Positions 26,700 through 35,423 of a DNA stretch of 64,000 nucleotides are shown piece by piece; position 1 is the first letter of the stretch; each line of letters starts with the position of its first letter. The position numbers were made by a program, and so were the translations under genes. The stretch is from Marinobacter panjinensis. GTDB taxonomy: Bacteria > Pseudomonadota > Gammaproteobacteria > Pseudomonadales > Oleiphilaceae. The notes beneath the pieces were generated by a model. It did no database searches, was not told the origin of the DNA, and saw only the letters and a program-made list of their open reading frames with translations. The DNA lies in NCBI RefSeq assembly GCF_005298175.1, contig NZ_SZYH01000001.1:1054001-1118000 (forward strand), written 5' to 3'.

Positions 26700-27332
26700 T
26701 CAGGACCGACTGACCAGCCGGTTAATCAGACTGGTAACGTCGCGGCTGACCGCTTCCAGCGGCTGTGCCGCATCCACTATATGATATCGGCCATGGTCTG
26801 CTGCAGCCCGCTCGAGATAGGTCCGGCGAATGCGTTCGAAGAACGCGACGGCTTCCTGCTCAAACCGGTCCAGCTCGCCCCTGTGACGGGCGCGCGTCAT
26901 CCCGGTTTCTACTGGCGCGTCCAGCAGAATCACCTGGTCCGGCCGAAAGCTCCCCTGCACCAGGTTTTCCAGAAGGGCGATACGCTCTGCAGGCACACCG
27001 CGCCCTCCTCCCTGATAGGCAAAGGTGGCGTCGGTAAAGCGGTCACACAATACCCAGCGCCCGGCCTCCAGCTCCGGAAGTATGCGTGTGTGAAGGTGCT
27101 GCGCACGAGCCGCGAACATCAGCAGCAACTCGGTCATGTCATTGACTGGCTCGTCCCTGGGAGCCAGCAGAAGCTCGCGAATGGACTCCGCCATGGGCGT
27201 GCCGCCGGGTTCCCGGGTCACGGTATAGTCAACACCGAGCGCCTTCAGGGTAGCCGCCGCATTTGCCAGTTGAGTGGACTTACCAACGCCTTCGGTGCCC
27301 TCAAAGGTAATGAACTGCCCGCGCCCGGTCAT
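26700..27332 (-). CDS. tmk: Thymidylate kinase
   Basis: 210 residues. The P-loop FEGTEGVGKSTQ is at about residues 9-20, the TREPGGTP motif near 40, and the Lid/DR motif LCDRFTDATFAYQGGGRGV near 96. It phosphorylates dTMP to dTDP. The start codon overlaps the mltG stop codon by 4 nt (ATGA). In pseudomonads tmk is normally followed by holB and pilZ; here the next genes are the put regulator and putA, so the conserved cluster breaks immediately after tmk. Confidence 0.96.
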   Translation of the reverse strand: MTGRGQFITFEGTEGVGKSTQLANAAATLKALGVDYTVTREPGGTPMAESIRELLLAPRDEPVNDMTELLLMFAARAQHLHTRILPELEAGRWVLCDRFTDATFAYQGGGRGVPAERIALLENLVQGSFRPDQVILLDAPVETGMTRARHRGELDRFEQEAVAFFERIRRTYLERAAADHGRYHIVDAAQPLEAVSRDVTSLINRLVSRS

Positions 27333-28396
27333 TGCTCAGCTTCCCCGGTTTCAGGTGCCGGGACAGGTGCCGGCGACGAGCGGTAGTCAGAGCGGCGGTT
27401 GAGCTGGAATTCCCGCACGGCCTTCTGATGCTCCTGCAAGGTCCGGGAAAACTTGTGGGTGCCGTCACCGCGTGCGACAAAATACAGAGCATCACCATCG
27501 GCCGGGTTCAGTGCAGCGTGAATCGCTTCCTGTCCGGGCAAGGCTATGGGTGTGGGTGGCAGGCCATCGATGCGGTAAGTGTTGTAGTCAGTGCGGGTTT
27601 GCAAATCGCTGCGGGTGATTCGGCCCTGATAATTCTCCCCCATGCCATAAATCACCGTTGGGTCCGTCTGCAGCCGCATGCCTTTCTCCAGGCGGCGGAC
27701 GAAAACACCCGCTACCTCTTCACGTTCGTGGGCGGCACCGGTTTCACGCTCGACAATCGAGGCCATGATCAGTGCTTCGTAAGGCGAATCATAAGGCAGG
27801 TTTTCAGCTTTGGACTCCCATTCAGCGGCCAGCACTTCTTCCATCCGTTCGAATGCGCGGCGCAACAGATCGAGATCGGATTCATTACTGGTAAACAGAT
27901 AGGTATCCGGGAAGAACCGCCCCTCAGGATGCTCGCCTTCAGCCCCCATGGCTTCCATGATCTGATCGTCGGTCCAGTCCGTGGTTACTTTCTCAAGTCG
28001 TTCGCTGGCTTCCAGCGCACGGCGCATATCCCGGAAGGTCCAACCTTCGATGAACTGGATCTGCCAATGCTTGGTGGCGCCGGCTACCATCATCGAAATC
28101 ATGTCCAGCGCACTCATTCCGGCGGTGAATTCGTACTCCCCGGCTTTCAGGCGAGTCTGGTCCGGGAAGAGCCTGCCATGGATCTTCAGCCACAGGCTGT
28201 CACCTGCAAGACCTTCCTCCTCGAGCTTGCGGGCAACCTGCCCGTAACCACTACCTGAGGGAACACTGAACAGCACCGGCTCGGTCAGTGCTACCGGTTG
28301 CTCAAGGGTCTGGAGACCCTGCCATACCCAGAGGCTACTGCCGGCAACTGCCAGAACGAGGAGGCAAAAAAGACTGATTAATAACTTCTTGAACAA
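27329..28396 (-). CDS. mltG: Endolytic peptidoglycan transglycosylase MltG
   Basis: 355 residues, TTG start (MFKKLLISLFCLLVLAVAGS) giving one N-terminal membrane anchor, about residues 4-25. The YceG/MltG domain contains ASIVERETGAAHEREEVAGV near 215, with the catalytic Glu of the family, and LQTDPTVIYGMGENYQGRIT near 243. It cuts nascent glycan strands in the periplasm and so sets chain length. It sits 5 nt after pabC and overlaps tmk. Confidence 0.93.
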   Translation of the reverse strand: MFKKLLISLFCLLVLAVAGSSLWVWQGLQTLEQPVALTEPVLFSVPSGSGYGQVARKLEEEGLAGDSLWLKIHGRLFPDQTRLKAGEYEFTAGMSALDMISMMVAGATKHWQIQFIEGWTFRDMRRALEASERLEKVTTDWTDDQIMEAMGAEGEHPEGRFFPDTYLFTSNESDLDLLRRAFERMEEVLAAEWESKAENLPYDSPYEALIMASIVERETGAAHEREEVAGVFVRRLEKGMRLQTDPTVIYGMGENYQGRITRSDLQTRTDYNTYRIDGLPPTPIALPGQEAIHAALNPADGDALYFVARGDGTHKFSRTLQEHQKAVREFQLNRRSDYRSSPAPVPAPETGEAEQ

Positions 28397-28401
28397 GCTC
28401 T

Positions 28402-29220
28402 TTATTCCAATGTTTGCAGAGGGTCGCAGATTGTCTCAAGCCCGCAATCCACTGGCAAATCAACACCACTCATTATGCGAACAGGAACAATACCCACAAC
28501 GCTGTTGGTCAGATAAAGCCCCCGGAAACCGGGCAACGAGAGGATGGAAGGCGGAACGGTTTCCTCGCGGATCTCGTGTCCGGTTTCCCTCAGACAATCA
28601 ATCAGATACTTTCGCATTACACCTGCTACCGCAAGACTCCCGGCAGGTGGGGTAAGCCATTTATCACCGTGCCGGACAAACAGATTTGTCCGTGTGCCCT
28701 CAACCAGGTTCCCTGCTGAATCCCGCATAATCAGCTCGAACTCCTTACCGGTAAACTCGCGGCTTGCCATAACCTGTTCCAGCCGGTTGAGCGTTTTGAT
28801 ACCGGCCAGTTGTGGATTCACGGTCAGCGGAAATCGCGAACAGTCTGCCACAACCCCGCCATTGTCGGGGAGCGCCGGCATGGCTGATACGGACACAATC
28901 AGGTGAGGCTGGCAGATCTCGGGCAAGCGATACCCCCGCCCCCCGTTGCCGCGGGTAAGAATGAGCTTGAGCACCCAGTCGAAGCCTTCAAAACCGGATT
29001 CGTAATCGAACCCGGCCTGCGTTATTGCGGCATCCAGGTCACGACGGTCAACCGGTATGCCCAGCCGAGCGGCATCCGCCACCATCCGGTCCAGATGGAG
29101 CCGGCGCAATACTGCCTGGCGACCGCGCATCCGGATGGTTTCAAACAGGCCGTCACCATAGGCTAGTCCGCGATCGGCTGCGGGAATGTCACTGCTGTCA
29201 GCCCGGATAACATTCAGCAC
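28402..29220 (-). CDS. pabC: Aminodeoxychorismate lyase
   Basis: 272 residues, GTG start. It is a class IV PLP aminotransferase-fold enzyme: DRGLAYGDGLFETIRMRGRQ near residue 17, AGIKTLNRLEQVMASRE near 138 with the PLP lysine, and NLVEGTRTNLFVRHG near 170. It converts aminodeoxychorismate to 4-aminobenzoate and pyruvate for folate synthesis. It lies between fabF and mltG, the standard position in gammaproteobacteria. Confidence 0.93.
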   Translation of the reverse strand: MLNVIRADSSDIPAADRGLAYGDGLFETIRMRGRQAVLRRLHLDRMVADAARLGIPVDRRDLDAAITQAGFDYESGFEGFDWVLKLILTRGNGGRGYRLPEICQPHLIVSVSAMPALPDNGGVVADCSRFPLTVNPQLAGIKTLNRLEQVMASREFTGKEFELIMRDSAGNLVEGTRTNLFVRHGDKWLTPPAGSLAVAGVMRKYLIDCLRETGHEIREETVPPSILSLPGFRGLYLTNSVVGIVPVRIMSGVDLPVDCGLETICDPLQTLE

Positions 29221-29228
29221 AAGCTTGC

Positions 29229-30476
29229 TCAGTCCTCGTAGCGCCGGAAAATCAGGGTACCGTTGGTTCCGCCAAACCCGAAGGAGTTTGACAGGGCAAC
29301 CCGAACGTCCGCCTTGCGGCTTTTTCCGGCGACAAAGTCGAGGTCACAGCCATCATCCGGCTCATCCAGGTTGATGGTGGGAGGCAGGACACCGTCGCGA
29401 ATCGACAACAACGAGAAAATGGCCTCAACGGCCCCTGCCGCGCCGAGGAGATGTCCGGTCATGGACTTCGTGCTGCTCACAGACAATTTGTAGGCGTGGT
29501 CGGCAAACACCGACTTTACGGCGGCTACTTCGGCTACGTCACCCACCTGGGTGGAGGTGCCGTGAGCGTTGATGTAGTCGACCTTGTCGGGGTCAAGTCC
29601 GGCATCGCGGATGGCATTTCTCATCGAACGGGCCGCACCCTCGCCATTTGCTGGCGGGGAGGTGATGTGAAAAGCGTCGTCACTCATGCCAAATCCGATG
29701 ACTTCCCCGTGGATAGTTGCGCCTCTGCGCTTGGCATGCTCAAGTTCCTCAAGCACCACCACGCCGGCGCCATCACTGAGTACAAAACCATCCCTGCCAG
29801 AGTCCCAGGGCCGGCTTGCCTTTTCCGGCTCGTCATTGCGAGTGGATAATGCCCTTGCCGCCGAAAACGCGGCGATGGAGCTGCGAGTGGTCGCCATTTC
29901 CGACCCACCAGCCAGCATCACATCCGCATCACCATAGGCGATGGTACGGGCGGCATAACCGATATTATGGGTGCCCGTGGTGCAGGCGGTCACGATGGCA
30001 ATGTTGGGGCCCTGGTAACCAAAGCGAATGGCGACATTACCGGAGATCATGTTGATCACAGACGCTGGCACAAAAAAAGGCGACACCTTTCTGGGCCCCG
30101 ACTTCTCCATGGTAATTACCGTCTTTTCGATATATTCAAGACCGCCGATACCCGAGCCGATGGCAACCCCCACCCTTTCCCGATCAAGGTCAGCATAGTC
30201 TTCCAGACCGCTGGCATTGACTGCCTGCTGGGCTGCAATGAGACCATAATGAATAAATGGGTCGAGCTTCCTGGCGTCTTTGGTGGACAGGTAGGATTCC
30301 ATATCCAGATTTTTGATACCGCCGCCGATCCGTGTGTTGTATCCGGTCGTGTCGAACCGGTCGATTTCGGTGATACCACTGCGCCCGGCCAGGATACCCT
30401 CCCAGGACGAATCCACATCATTGCCCAGTGGTGACAGCATTCCCATGCCTGTTATCACAACACGTCGTTTAGCCAT
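29229..30476 (-). CDS. fabF: Beta-ketoacyl-ACP synthase II
   Basis: 415 residues. The catalytic Cys is in TACTTGTHNIGYA near residue 163, the two His in YINAHGTSTQVGD near 303 and STKSMTGHLLGAAGAVE near 340; this is the complete Cys-His-His set. It elongates acyl chains on ACP by decarboxylative condensation with malonyl-ACP. FabF and acpP are separated by a hairpin terminator (30534-30566), so fabF probably depends on partial read-through from acpP. Confidence 0.97.
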   Translation of the reverse strand: MAKRRVVITGMGMLSPLGNDVDSSWEGILAGRSGITEIDRFDTTGYNTRIGGGIKNLDMESYLSTKDARKLDPFIHYGLIAAQQAVNASGLEDYADLDRERVGVAIGSGIGGLEYIEKTVITMEKSGPRKVSPFFVPASVINMISGNVAIRFGYQGPNIAIVTACTTGTHNIGYAARTIAYGDADVMLAGGSEMATTRSSIAAFSAARALSTRNDEPEKASRPWDSGRDGFVLSDGAGVVVLEELEHAKRRGATIHGEVIGFGMSDDAFHITSPPANGEGAARSMRNAIRDAGLDPDKVDYINAHGTSTQVGDVAEVAAVKSVFADHAYKLSVSSTKSMTGHLLGAAGAVEAIFSLLSIRDGVLPPTINLDEPDDGCDLDFVAGKSRKADVRVALSNSFGFGGTNGTLIFRRYED

Positions 30477-30526
30477 ATCCCCTTCACCTGAAGTCTTTTC
30501 CGGTACTGGTATAAAAAATGCCAGCC

Positions 30527-30566
30527 AATAAAAAAGCCGCCCATTGCAGTATCACATGGACGGCTT
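30527..30566 (-). terminator. Terminator/attenuator between acpP and fabF
   Basis: Minus-strand stem AAGCCGTCCAT (30566-30556) with ATGGGCGGCTT (30544-30534; one mismatch) and an 11-nt loop, followed by the T-run TTTTTTA (30533-30527). Partial termination here would keep acyl carrier protein mRNA more abundant than fabF mRNA. Confidence 0.8.
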
Positions 30567-30595
30567 CTTGCCTGGCGTAAAAAACGTGCTGAGTA

Positions 30596-30829
30596 TCAGG
30601 TGTGCGCGACGATGTAGTCGATCGCGTCCTGAACACTCGCCAGCTTTTCCGCTTCCTCGTCCGGAATCTCGGTCTCGAACTCTTCCTCGAGTGCCATGAC
30701 CAGCTCAACGGTGTCCAGTGAGTCAGCGCCAAGGTCCTCTACAAAAGAAGATGTGTTCTGAACTTCGGACTCTTTCACGCCCAACTGCTCACAAACGATC
30801 TTCTTAACGCGCTCTTCAACTGTACTCAT
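30596..30829 (-). CDS. acpP: Acyl carrier protein
   Basis: 77 residues, highly acidic. The phosphopantetheine serine is Ser37 in [12 protein letters not shown]. It carries the growing acyl chain for FabD, FabG, FabF and PlsX. The gene has its own candidate promoter (30873-30901) and its own terminator, as is usual for this very highly expressed gene. GAGGAC precedes the ATG. Confidence 0.98.
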   Translation of the reverse strand: MSTVEERVKKIVCEQLGVKESEVQNTSSFVEDLGADSLDTVELVMALEEEFETEIPDEEAEKLASVQDAIDYIVAHT

Positions 30830-30872
30830 AATGTCCTCACTTTTGTGTCAACCAAGCAACTTAAGTGCTGCC

Positions 30873-30901
30873 AGTTTAGTTTAAACCATACCTGCAAACA
30901 A
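30873..30901 (-). promoter_or_regulatory. Candidate acpP promoter
   Basis: On the minus strand TTGTTT (30901-30896), a 17-bp spacer and TAAACT (30878-30873). The spacer contains the palindrome GTTTAAAC. It is 44 nt upstream of the acpP start, in the fabG-acpP gap. Confidence 0.5.
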
Positions 30902-30961
30902 GCAGGGGTTCCATTCAAACATGTTGTGCAACAAGGGTTTGCGCACATGCCCCCGCAGGGG

Positions 30962-31705
30962 CTATCCCATGTACATACCGCCATTGACGTGTATCGTTTC
31001 GCCCGTCACGTAACCGGCGGCCTCCGAGGCCAGGAAGGCAACAACCGCTGCCACTTCTTCCGGCTCACCCAGACGACCGGCAGGTATGACTTCCATCATA
31101 GCCTCGCGTTGCTTGTCGTCCAGTTTTCGGGTCATATCCGTGTCAATAAATCCCGGGGCAACACAGTTTGCGGTGATGCCCCGGTTCGACATTTCTTTCG
31201 CCAGGCTACGGGTAAAGCCCTCTACACCGGCCTTGGCAGCACAGTAGTTGGCCTGCCCGGGATTACCCATGCCGGCCACTACGGAGCTGATATTGATAAC
31301 CCGGCCCCATCGGGCCTTTGCCATGCCACGCAATACAGCCTTGCTGGTGCGATAGACACTCGACAGGTTGGTTTCAATCACAGACGACCAGTCGTCGTCC
31401 TTCAGGCGCATCAACAGGTTATCACGGGTGATCCCTGCGTTGTTGACCAGGATCACCGGGGTGCCGGCTTTTTCATTCACTTCCTTCAGCCCGGCGTCGA
31501 TGCTGTCCGGGTCGGCGACGTTCATTACAATACCGAAACCCTTCGCACCCGCGGCTTTCAGGTCGGCCGAGATAGACTCCGCACCCGCTTCACTTGTTGC
31601 GGTGCCAACGACTGTTGCGCCCTGATCAGCCAGCGCTCTGGCGATGGCTTTACCGATTCCACGGGTTGCACCGGTTACCAGTGCAGTTTTGCCTTCAAGA
31701 GACAT
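30962..31705 (-). CDS. fabG: 3-oxoacyl-ACP reductase FabG
   Basis: 247 residues, classical short-chain dehydrogenase. The NADPH motif GATRGIGKAIA is at about residues 12-22, the catalytic Ser in INISSVVAG near 137, and the YxxxK motif YCAAKAGVEGF near 150. It reduces 3-oxoacyl-ACP in the fatty-acid cycle. The hairpin GCCCC-TGC-GGGGGC covers its stop codon (30949-30962). The start lies 9 nt after the fabD stop. Confidence 0.96.
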   Translation of the reverse strand: MSLEGKTALVTGATRGIGKAIARALADQGATVVGTATSEAGAESISADLKAAGAKGFGIVMNVADPDSIDAGLKEVNEKAGTPVILVNNAGITRDNLLMRLKDDDWSSVIETNLSSVYRTSKAVLRGMAKARWGRVINISSVVAGMGNPGQANYCAAKAGVEGFTRSLAKEMSNRGITANCVAPGFIDTDMTRKLDDKQREAMMEVIPAGRLGEPEEVAAVVAFLASEAAGYVTGETIHVNGGMYMG

Positions 31706-31714
31706 GTAATGCTC

Positions 31715-32656
31715 CTATCCTTTCTGTCCGAATGCCTCTGACGCCTTTGCCAGGGCATCCGGCTCCTCAATTCCATAGACCGACAGGTCACGATCGATCC
31801 GCTTTGCCAGGCCAGCAAGCACCTTGCCGGCGCCGCACTCTACCGCGATCCCGACTTCATTAGCCACCAGCTCGCGGATTGTGTCTGTCCACAACACTGG
31901 AGAGTATAGCTGCTTGACCAGATTGCTCTTGAGTGTGTCGCTATCCCGGGCAACAGTCGCTGTGACATTCTGAACCACGGGAATGACAGCATCGTTAAAA
32001 CTGACTTCATCAAGTGCTGCTGCCAGCTCCTCTGCAGCACCCTTCATCAGCGCACAGTGGGACGGCACACTCACCGGCAGAGGCATTGCCTTGCGCGCAC
32101 CTCGAGCCTTGCAGGCCTCGATAGCACGCTCCACTGCAGCAGCAGAACCGGCAATCACCACCTGGCCAGGCGCATTGAAGTTCACGGCACTAACCACATC
32201 ACCATTGGCGGCCTCTGAACAAGCCGCGATAACCTCGTCATCCTCCAGACCGATAATCGCCGCCATCTTGCCTTCACCGGCCGGCACAGCTGTTTGCATG
32301 AGCTCACCGCGTAAACGCACCAGCTTGATGGCATCAAAGAAGTTCAGGCTTTCGGCCGCCACCAGGGCGCTGTATTCCCCAAGGCTGTGTCCGGCCAGAA
32401 AATCAGGCGCCTTACCACCGGCGACAAACCATTGCCGCCACAGCGCAACACTGGCGGTAAGCAGGGCGGGCTGTGTCACCGTGGTCTGGTTCAGCTCCTC
32501 TGCCGGGCCATGCTGGCACAAGTGCCAGAGGTCATACCCCAGTAGGTCGGAGGCTTCCGAGAAGGTTTTTTCTATGATCGGCCAGCTCTCGGCTGCTGTC
32601 GCCAGCATGCCTACAGACTGCGATCCTTGTCCGGGAAAAATAAAAGCTGATTTCAT
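31715..32656 (-). CDS. fabD: Malonyl-CoA:ACP transacylase
   Basis: 313 residues. FIFPGQGSQSVGML opens the protein, LAGHSLGEYSALVAA near residue 90 carries the active-site Ser, and SVPSHCALMKGAAEELAAAL near 198 the catalytic His. It transfers malonyl groups to ACP. No fabH lies between plsX and fabD, as in Pseudomonas and unlike E. coli. The 128 bp upstream of the gene hold a dyad GAGACT-TT-AGTCTC (32748-32761) of unknown role. Confidence 0.95.
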   Translation of the reverse strand: MKSAFIFPGQGSQSVGMLATAAESWPIIEKTFSEASDLLGYDLWHLCQHGPAEELNQTTVTQPALLTASVALWRQWFVAGGKAPDFLAGHSLGEYSALVAAESLNFFDAIKLVRLRGELMQTAVPAGEGKMAAIIGLEDDEVIAACSEAANGDVVSAVNFNAPGQVVIAGSAAAVERAIEACKARGARKAMPLPVSVPSHCALMKGAAEELAAALDEVSFNDAVIPVVQNVTATVARDSDTLKSNLVKQLYSPVLWTDTIRELVANEVGIAVECGAGKVLAGLAKRIDRDLSVYGIEEPDALAKASEAFGQKG

Positions 32657-32784
32657 AGCGCGAATCTTACCGTTAATGAGGGGTTACGGGAGATTAGCCA
32701 ATAGTACAACTCCGGGGCCGGTACAGCCAATCTGGCAAATATGGGAAGAGACTTTAGTCTCAGAGGGCTTTCGCAGAGGGACAT

Positions 32785-33786
32785 TCAGAACATCAGGTCA
32801 TCGAGACGTTCATTGATGCGGATGGGCACTTCCAGCTCTACCTCGAGTACAGCCTGACGAATCGCTGCCAGCATGGCGCGCTCATTCGCATTGCCGTGAC
32901 TCTTGATCACTACGCCCTGGAGCCCGAGAAGGCTGGCGCCGTTATGGCGCGAAGGGTCCATCAGCCTGAGCAGACGCCCGATCATCGGACGGGCCAGCAA
33001 GCCGACAAATTTCCCGTAAAGGGTTTTGGTGAATGCCTGCTCCAGCAGTTCAATCAACAGTCCGGCAACACCCTCGCCGGTCTTCAGGGCGATATTGCCA
33101 ACGAAGCCATCACAGACCACCACATCAGCGACATCCCTGAACAGGTCACTACCCTCGATATACCCGATGTAATTGATGGTATCGCACTGGGCCAGCATAT
33201 GAGAGGCAAGCCGCACCTGCTCATTACCCTTGATCTCTTCCTCGCCGACGTTCAGCAGTGCCACGCGCGGCTCGGGCTGATTGCAGATGGCCGACGCCAT
33301 CAGCGACCCCATCAAGGCATACTGATAGAGATTTTCCGCCGTGGAATCCACGTTGGCACCCAGGTCCAGCACGTGGCAGCGGCCCCGCAGAGACGGGATC
33401 AGTTTGGCAATTGCGGGCCGCTCGATACCCGGATACATGCGGATAACAGACCGCCCGAAAGCCATCAGCGCGCCGGTATTACCAGCACTGACGCAGCCCT
33501 GGGCAACGCCATCACGAACCAGCCCAAGGGCAACGGCCATGGAGGAATTGCGTTTATGCCGAAGCGCATGGGAGGGCCGCTCATTCATGCGCACCACATC
33601 AGCCGCCTCGACAATGCGAATTCGAGAGTGGCCCTCATGCAACAAAGCCTCGAGTTCGCTCCGGATTCCCACCAGAACAAGACTCAAGGCTTCGTTTTCT
33701 TTCACCGCATCCAGTGAAGCGGAGACCACCACGGCGGCTCCGCGATCACCACTCATGGCGTCAATCGCGATGGTGACCGGCTTCAC
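32785..33786 (-). CDS. plsX: Phosphate acyltransferase PlsX
   Basis: 333 residues from the GTG at 33786 (start MKPVTIAIDAMSGDRGAAVV). This start has GGAGG 5 nt upstream and leaves 43 nt after rpmF. A TTG at 33849 would run into rpmF and give a family-foreign N-terminus. IAIDAMSGDRG and the segment CVSAGNTGALMAFGRSVIRM are typical. The enzyme converts acyl-ACP to acyl phosphate for phospholipid synthesis at the membrane. Confidence 0.94.
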   Translation of the reverse strand: MKPVTIAIDAMSGDRGAAVVVSASLDAVKENEALSLVLVGIRSELEALLHEGHSRIRIVEAADVVRMNERPSHALRHKRNSSMAVALGLVRDGVAQGCVSAGNTGALMAFGRSVIRMYPGIERPAIAKLIPSLRGRCHVLDLGANVDSTAENLYQYALMGSLMASAICNQPEPRVALLNVGEEEIKGNEQVRLASHMLAQCDTINYIGYIEGSDLFRDVADVVVCDGFVGNIALKTGEGVAGLLIELLEQAFTKTLYGKFVGLLARPMIGRLLRLMDPSRHNGASLLGLQGVVIKSHGNANERAMLAAIRQAVLEVELEVPIRINERLDDLMF

Positions 33787-33829
33787 CGTTCCTCCATCTC
33801 GCACTGGCGGGTGGGGTGCTAGCGACGAT

Positions 33830-34009
33830 TTACTCGTCGCTGGCCTCAATTACCTGCTTGCCACGGTAAAAACCGTCTGGCGAGACATGGTGACGACGAT
33901 GCACTTCACCAGTGGTGGTGTCAGTGGACAAAGCTGCAGTGCTCAGGGCGTCGTGTGAGCGACGCATACCGCGCTTTGAGCGGGTCTTTCGGTTCTTCTG
34001 TACAGCCAT
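33830..34009 (-). CDS. rpmF: 50S ribosomal protein L32
   Basis: 59 residues, starting ATG at 34007-34009 and ending TAA at 33830-33832. The translated start [20 protein letters not shown] and the later [14 protein letters not shown] are clear L32 sequence, comparable to the 57-residue E. coli protein. This small basic protein of the large ribosomal subunit has no zinc-Cys pairs here. It lies between yceD and plsX in the conserved order, 72 nt behind yceD. The gene is short enough to be missed by a length filter. Confidence 0.97.
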   Translation of the reverse strand: MAVQKNRKTRSKRGMRRSHDALSTAALSTDTTTGEVHRRHHVSPDGFYRGKQVIEASDE

Positions 34010-34081
34010 GGTTATGCTCCTGACCTGATAAACGTGTGTTCGTGAAATTCGCGCCGGCTTTCTGTGAAAAACGACGCCTGA

Positions 34082-34636
34082 TTAGTGTTTCTTCGTCTTG
34101 AGATCCGCCAGCACGCTGAACGGATTGTCTTCAGACTTTTTCACCGGCTCTTCACCGGAATTATCCGGCTCGAAGGCTTCCAGTTCCTCCCTGGCGGGAC
34201 ATTCGTCGCGCTCATGAAGTGGGAACGGAGGCAGAACCAGCAGCAGCTCGTCTTCGGTCATGGACCACAAATTCGCGCTGAAATCGTCTGTCAGAAACGG
34301 TTCAAGTTCCTTGGGCAGCTGTTGCGCCTGCTCATCGCTGGTTACCAGCCCCAGCGTAAAGCTGGAAACCAGCGTTCTCTGCATGGGCCCCATGCAACGC
34401 TGACATTCCAGGATTACCGGCGCTTCCAGCTCGCCTGTTACCATGCGCCGGCGCTCACTGTCCATGGAAAATGACAGCTCTACACGGCACACCGCACCGT
34501 CCTCAAATCCGTAAACGGAATCACCAAAGCGAGACAATGCCTTCAGAGGAATTTCTCCCTCCAACACAATGTTTTGCTCTGCCAAACGATAAGGATCGAC
34601 AGTTTTGGGAAGCTCGGCGTTTGAGGCATTTGACAT
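34082..34636 (-). CDS. yceD: YceD family (DUF177), 23S rRNA accumulation protein
   Basis: 184 residues. The CxxC-type core ILECQRCMGPMQRTLVSSF near residue 77 and the DECPAREELEAFEPDN segment near 143 are typical of DUF177. The family is needed for normal 23S rRNA levels in bacteria and always sits before rpmF. The function beyond that is not established. Confidence 0.9.
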   Translation of the reverse strand: MSNASNAELPKTVDPYRLAEQNIVLEGEIPLKALSRFGDSVYGFEDGAVCRVELSFSMDSERRRMVTGELEAPVILECQRCMGPMQRTLVSSFTLGLVTSDEQAQQLPKELEPFLTDDFSANLWSMTEDELLLVLPPFPLHERDECPAREELEAFEPDNSGEEPVKKSEDNPFSVLADLKTKKH

Positions 34637-34799
34637 AGGCGCGCAATTTTAGGGGCCCGACGCGCTGCTGTCAAAGACTTCATGCGTATTTGACCAGGGG
34701 TTACACCGGGGATAGGTGTATTCTACGATAATAGCGTCGAAACGGGGCCCGCCCCGACCACTTATCACACATATCACCGCCCTTTCTTCAAGGAAGCTC

Positions 34800-35423
34800 A
34801 TGACCCCGCGCCCACTCCTGCTTGCCTCCTCATCGCCCTACCGGCGACAACTGCTGACAAGGCTCGGCTTGCCGTTTGAAGCGGCGTCACCGGATATCGA
34901 TGAATCGCCTGCCAGGAACGAAACGGCTGAACAGCTGGCTACACGGCTGGCCGAAAGCAAGGCCAGAGCGCTTGCAAAGGCCTGGCCCGGGCACTGGATT
35001 ATCGGCTCGGACCAGGTTGCCTGCCTGGAGGATGGCACCCTGCTGAACAAGCCGGGAAACCATGAGTGTGCCGTGCAGCAACTTGCTCGCAGCAGTGGCC
35101 AGCGGGTTTCCTTCTTGACCGGCCTGGCGCTGCTGGATGCCAGTTCAGGACAAATACAGATCCACTGTGAGCCTTTCCATGCCCATTTTCGGGGCCTCAG
35201 GCGAGAGGAGATCGAGAATTATCTGCATACGGAGCAACCCTATGACTGCGCCGGCAGCTTCAAAATGGAAGGCCTGGGTATCGCGTTATTCAGTCAACTG
35301 GAGGGCAGAGACCCCAACAGCCTGGTGGGCCTGCCCTTGATCGCACTGACTGACATGCTGCGCAACTGGGGGCTGAATCCGTTGCTCCAGCCCCCTGTCA
35401 CATCAGCGAAGCTCGAGCCTTGA
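34800..35423 (+). CDS. maf: Maf-family nucleotide pyrophosphatase
   Basis: 207 residues from the ATG at 34800, preceded by AAGGAAG; a longer frame back to 34716 has no family sequence. The Maf signature LLLASSSPYRRQLLTRLGLPF opens the protein, and the catalytic Asp is in IIGSDQVACLEDG near residue 67. The family hydrolyses non-canonical or methylated nucleoside triphosphates; this is the YceF type (7-methyl-GTP) by position next to yceD. The 3' end overlaps the sppA 3' end by 21 bp on opposite strands. Confidence 0.92.
   Translation: MTPRPLLLASSSPYRRQLLTRLGLPFEAASPDIDESPARNETAEQLATRLAESKARALAKAWPGHWIIGSDQVACLEDGTLLNKPGNHECAVQQLARSSGQRVSFLTGLALLDASSGQIQIHCEPFHAHFRGLRREEIENYLHTEQPYDCAGSFKMEGLGIALFSQLEGRDPNSLVGLPLIALTDMLRNWGLNPLLQPPVTSAKLEP

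Noticed and set aside
26610-27386. 258-codon plus-strand open frame across the araC-tmk junction
   Set aside because: It is antisense to tmk and shows no family sequence.
33787-33849. N-terminal extension of plsX from a TTG start
   Set aside because: It overlaps rpmF, and the GTG at 33786 has a good ribosome site and the family N-terminus.
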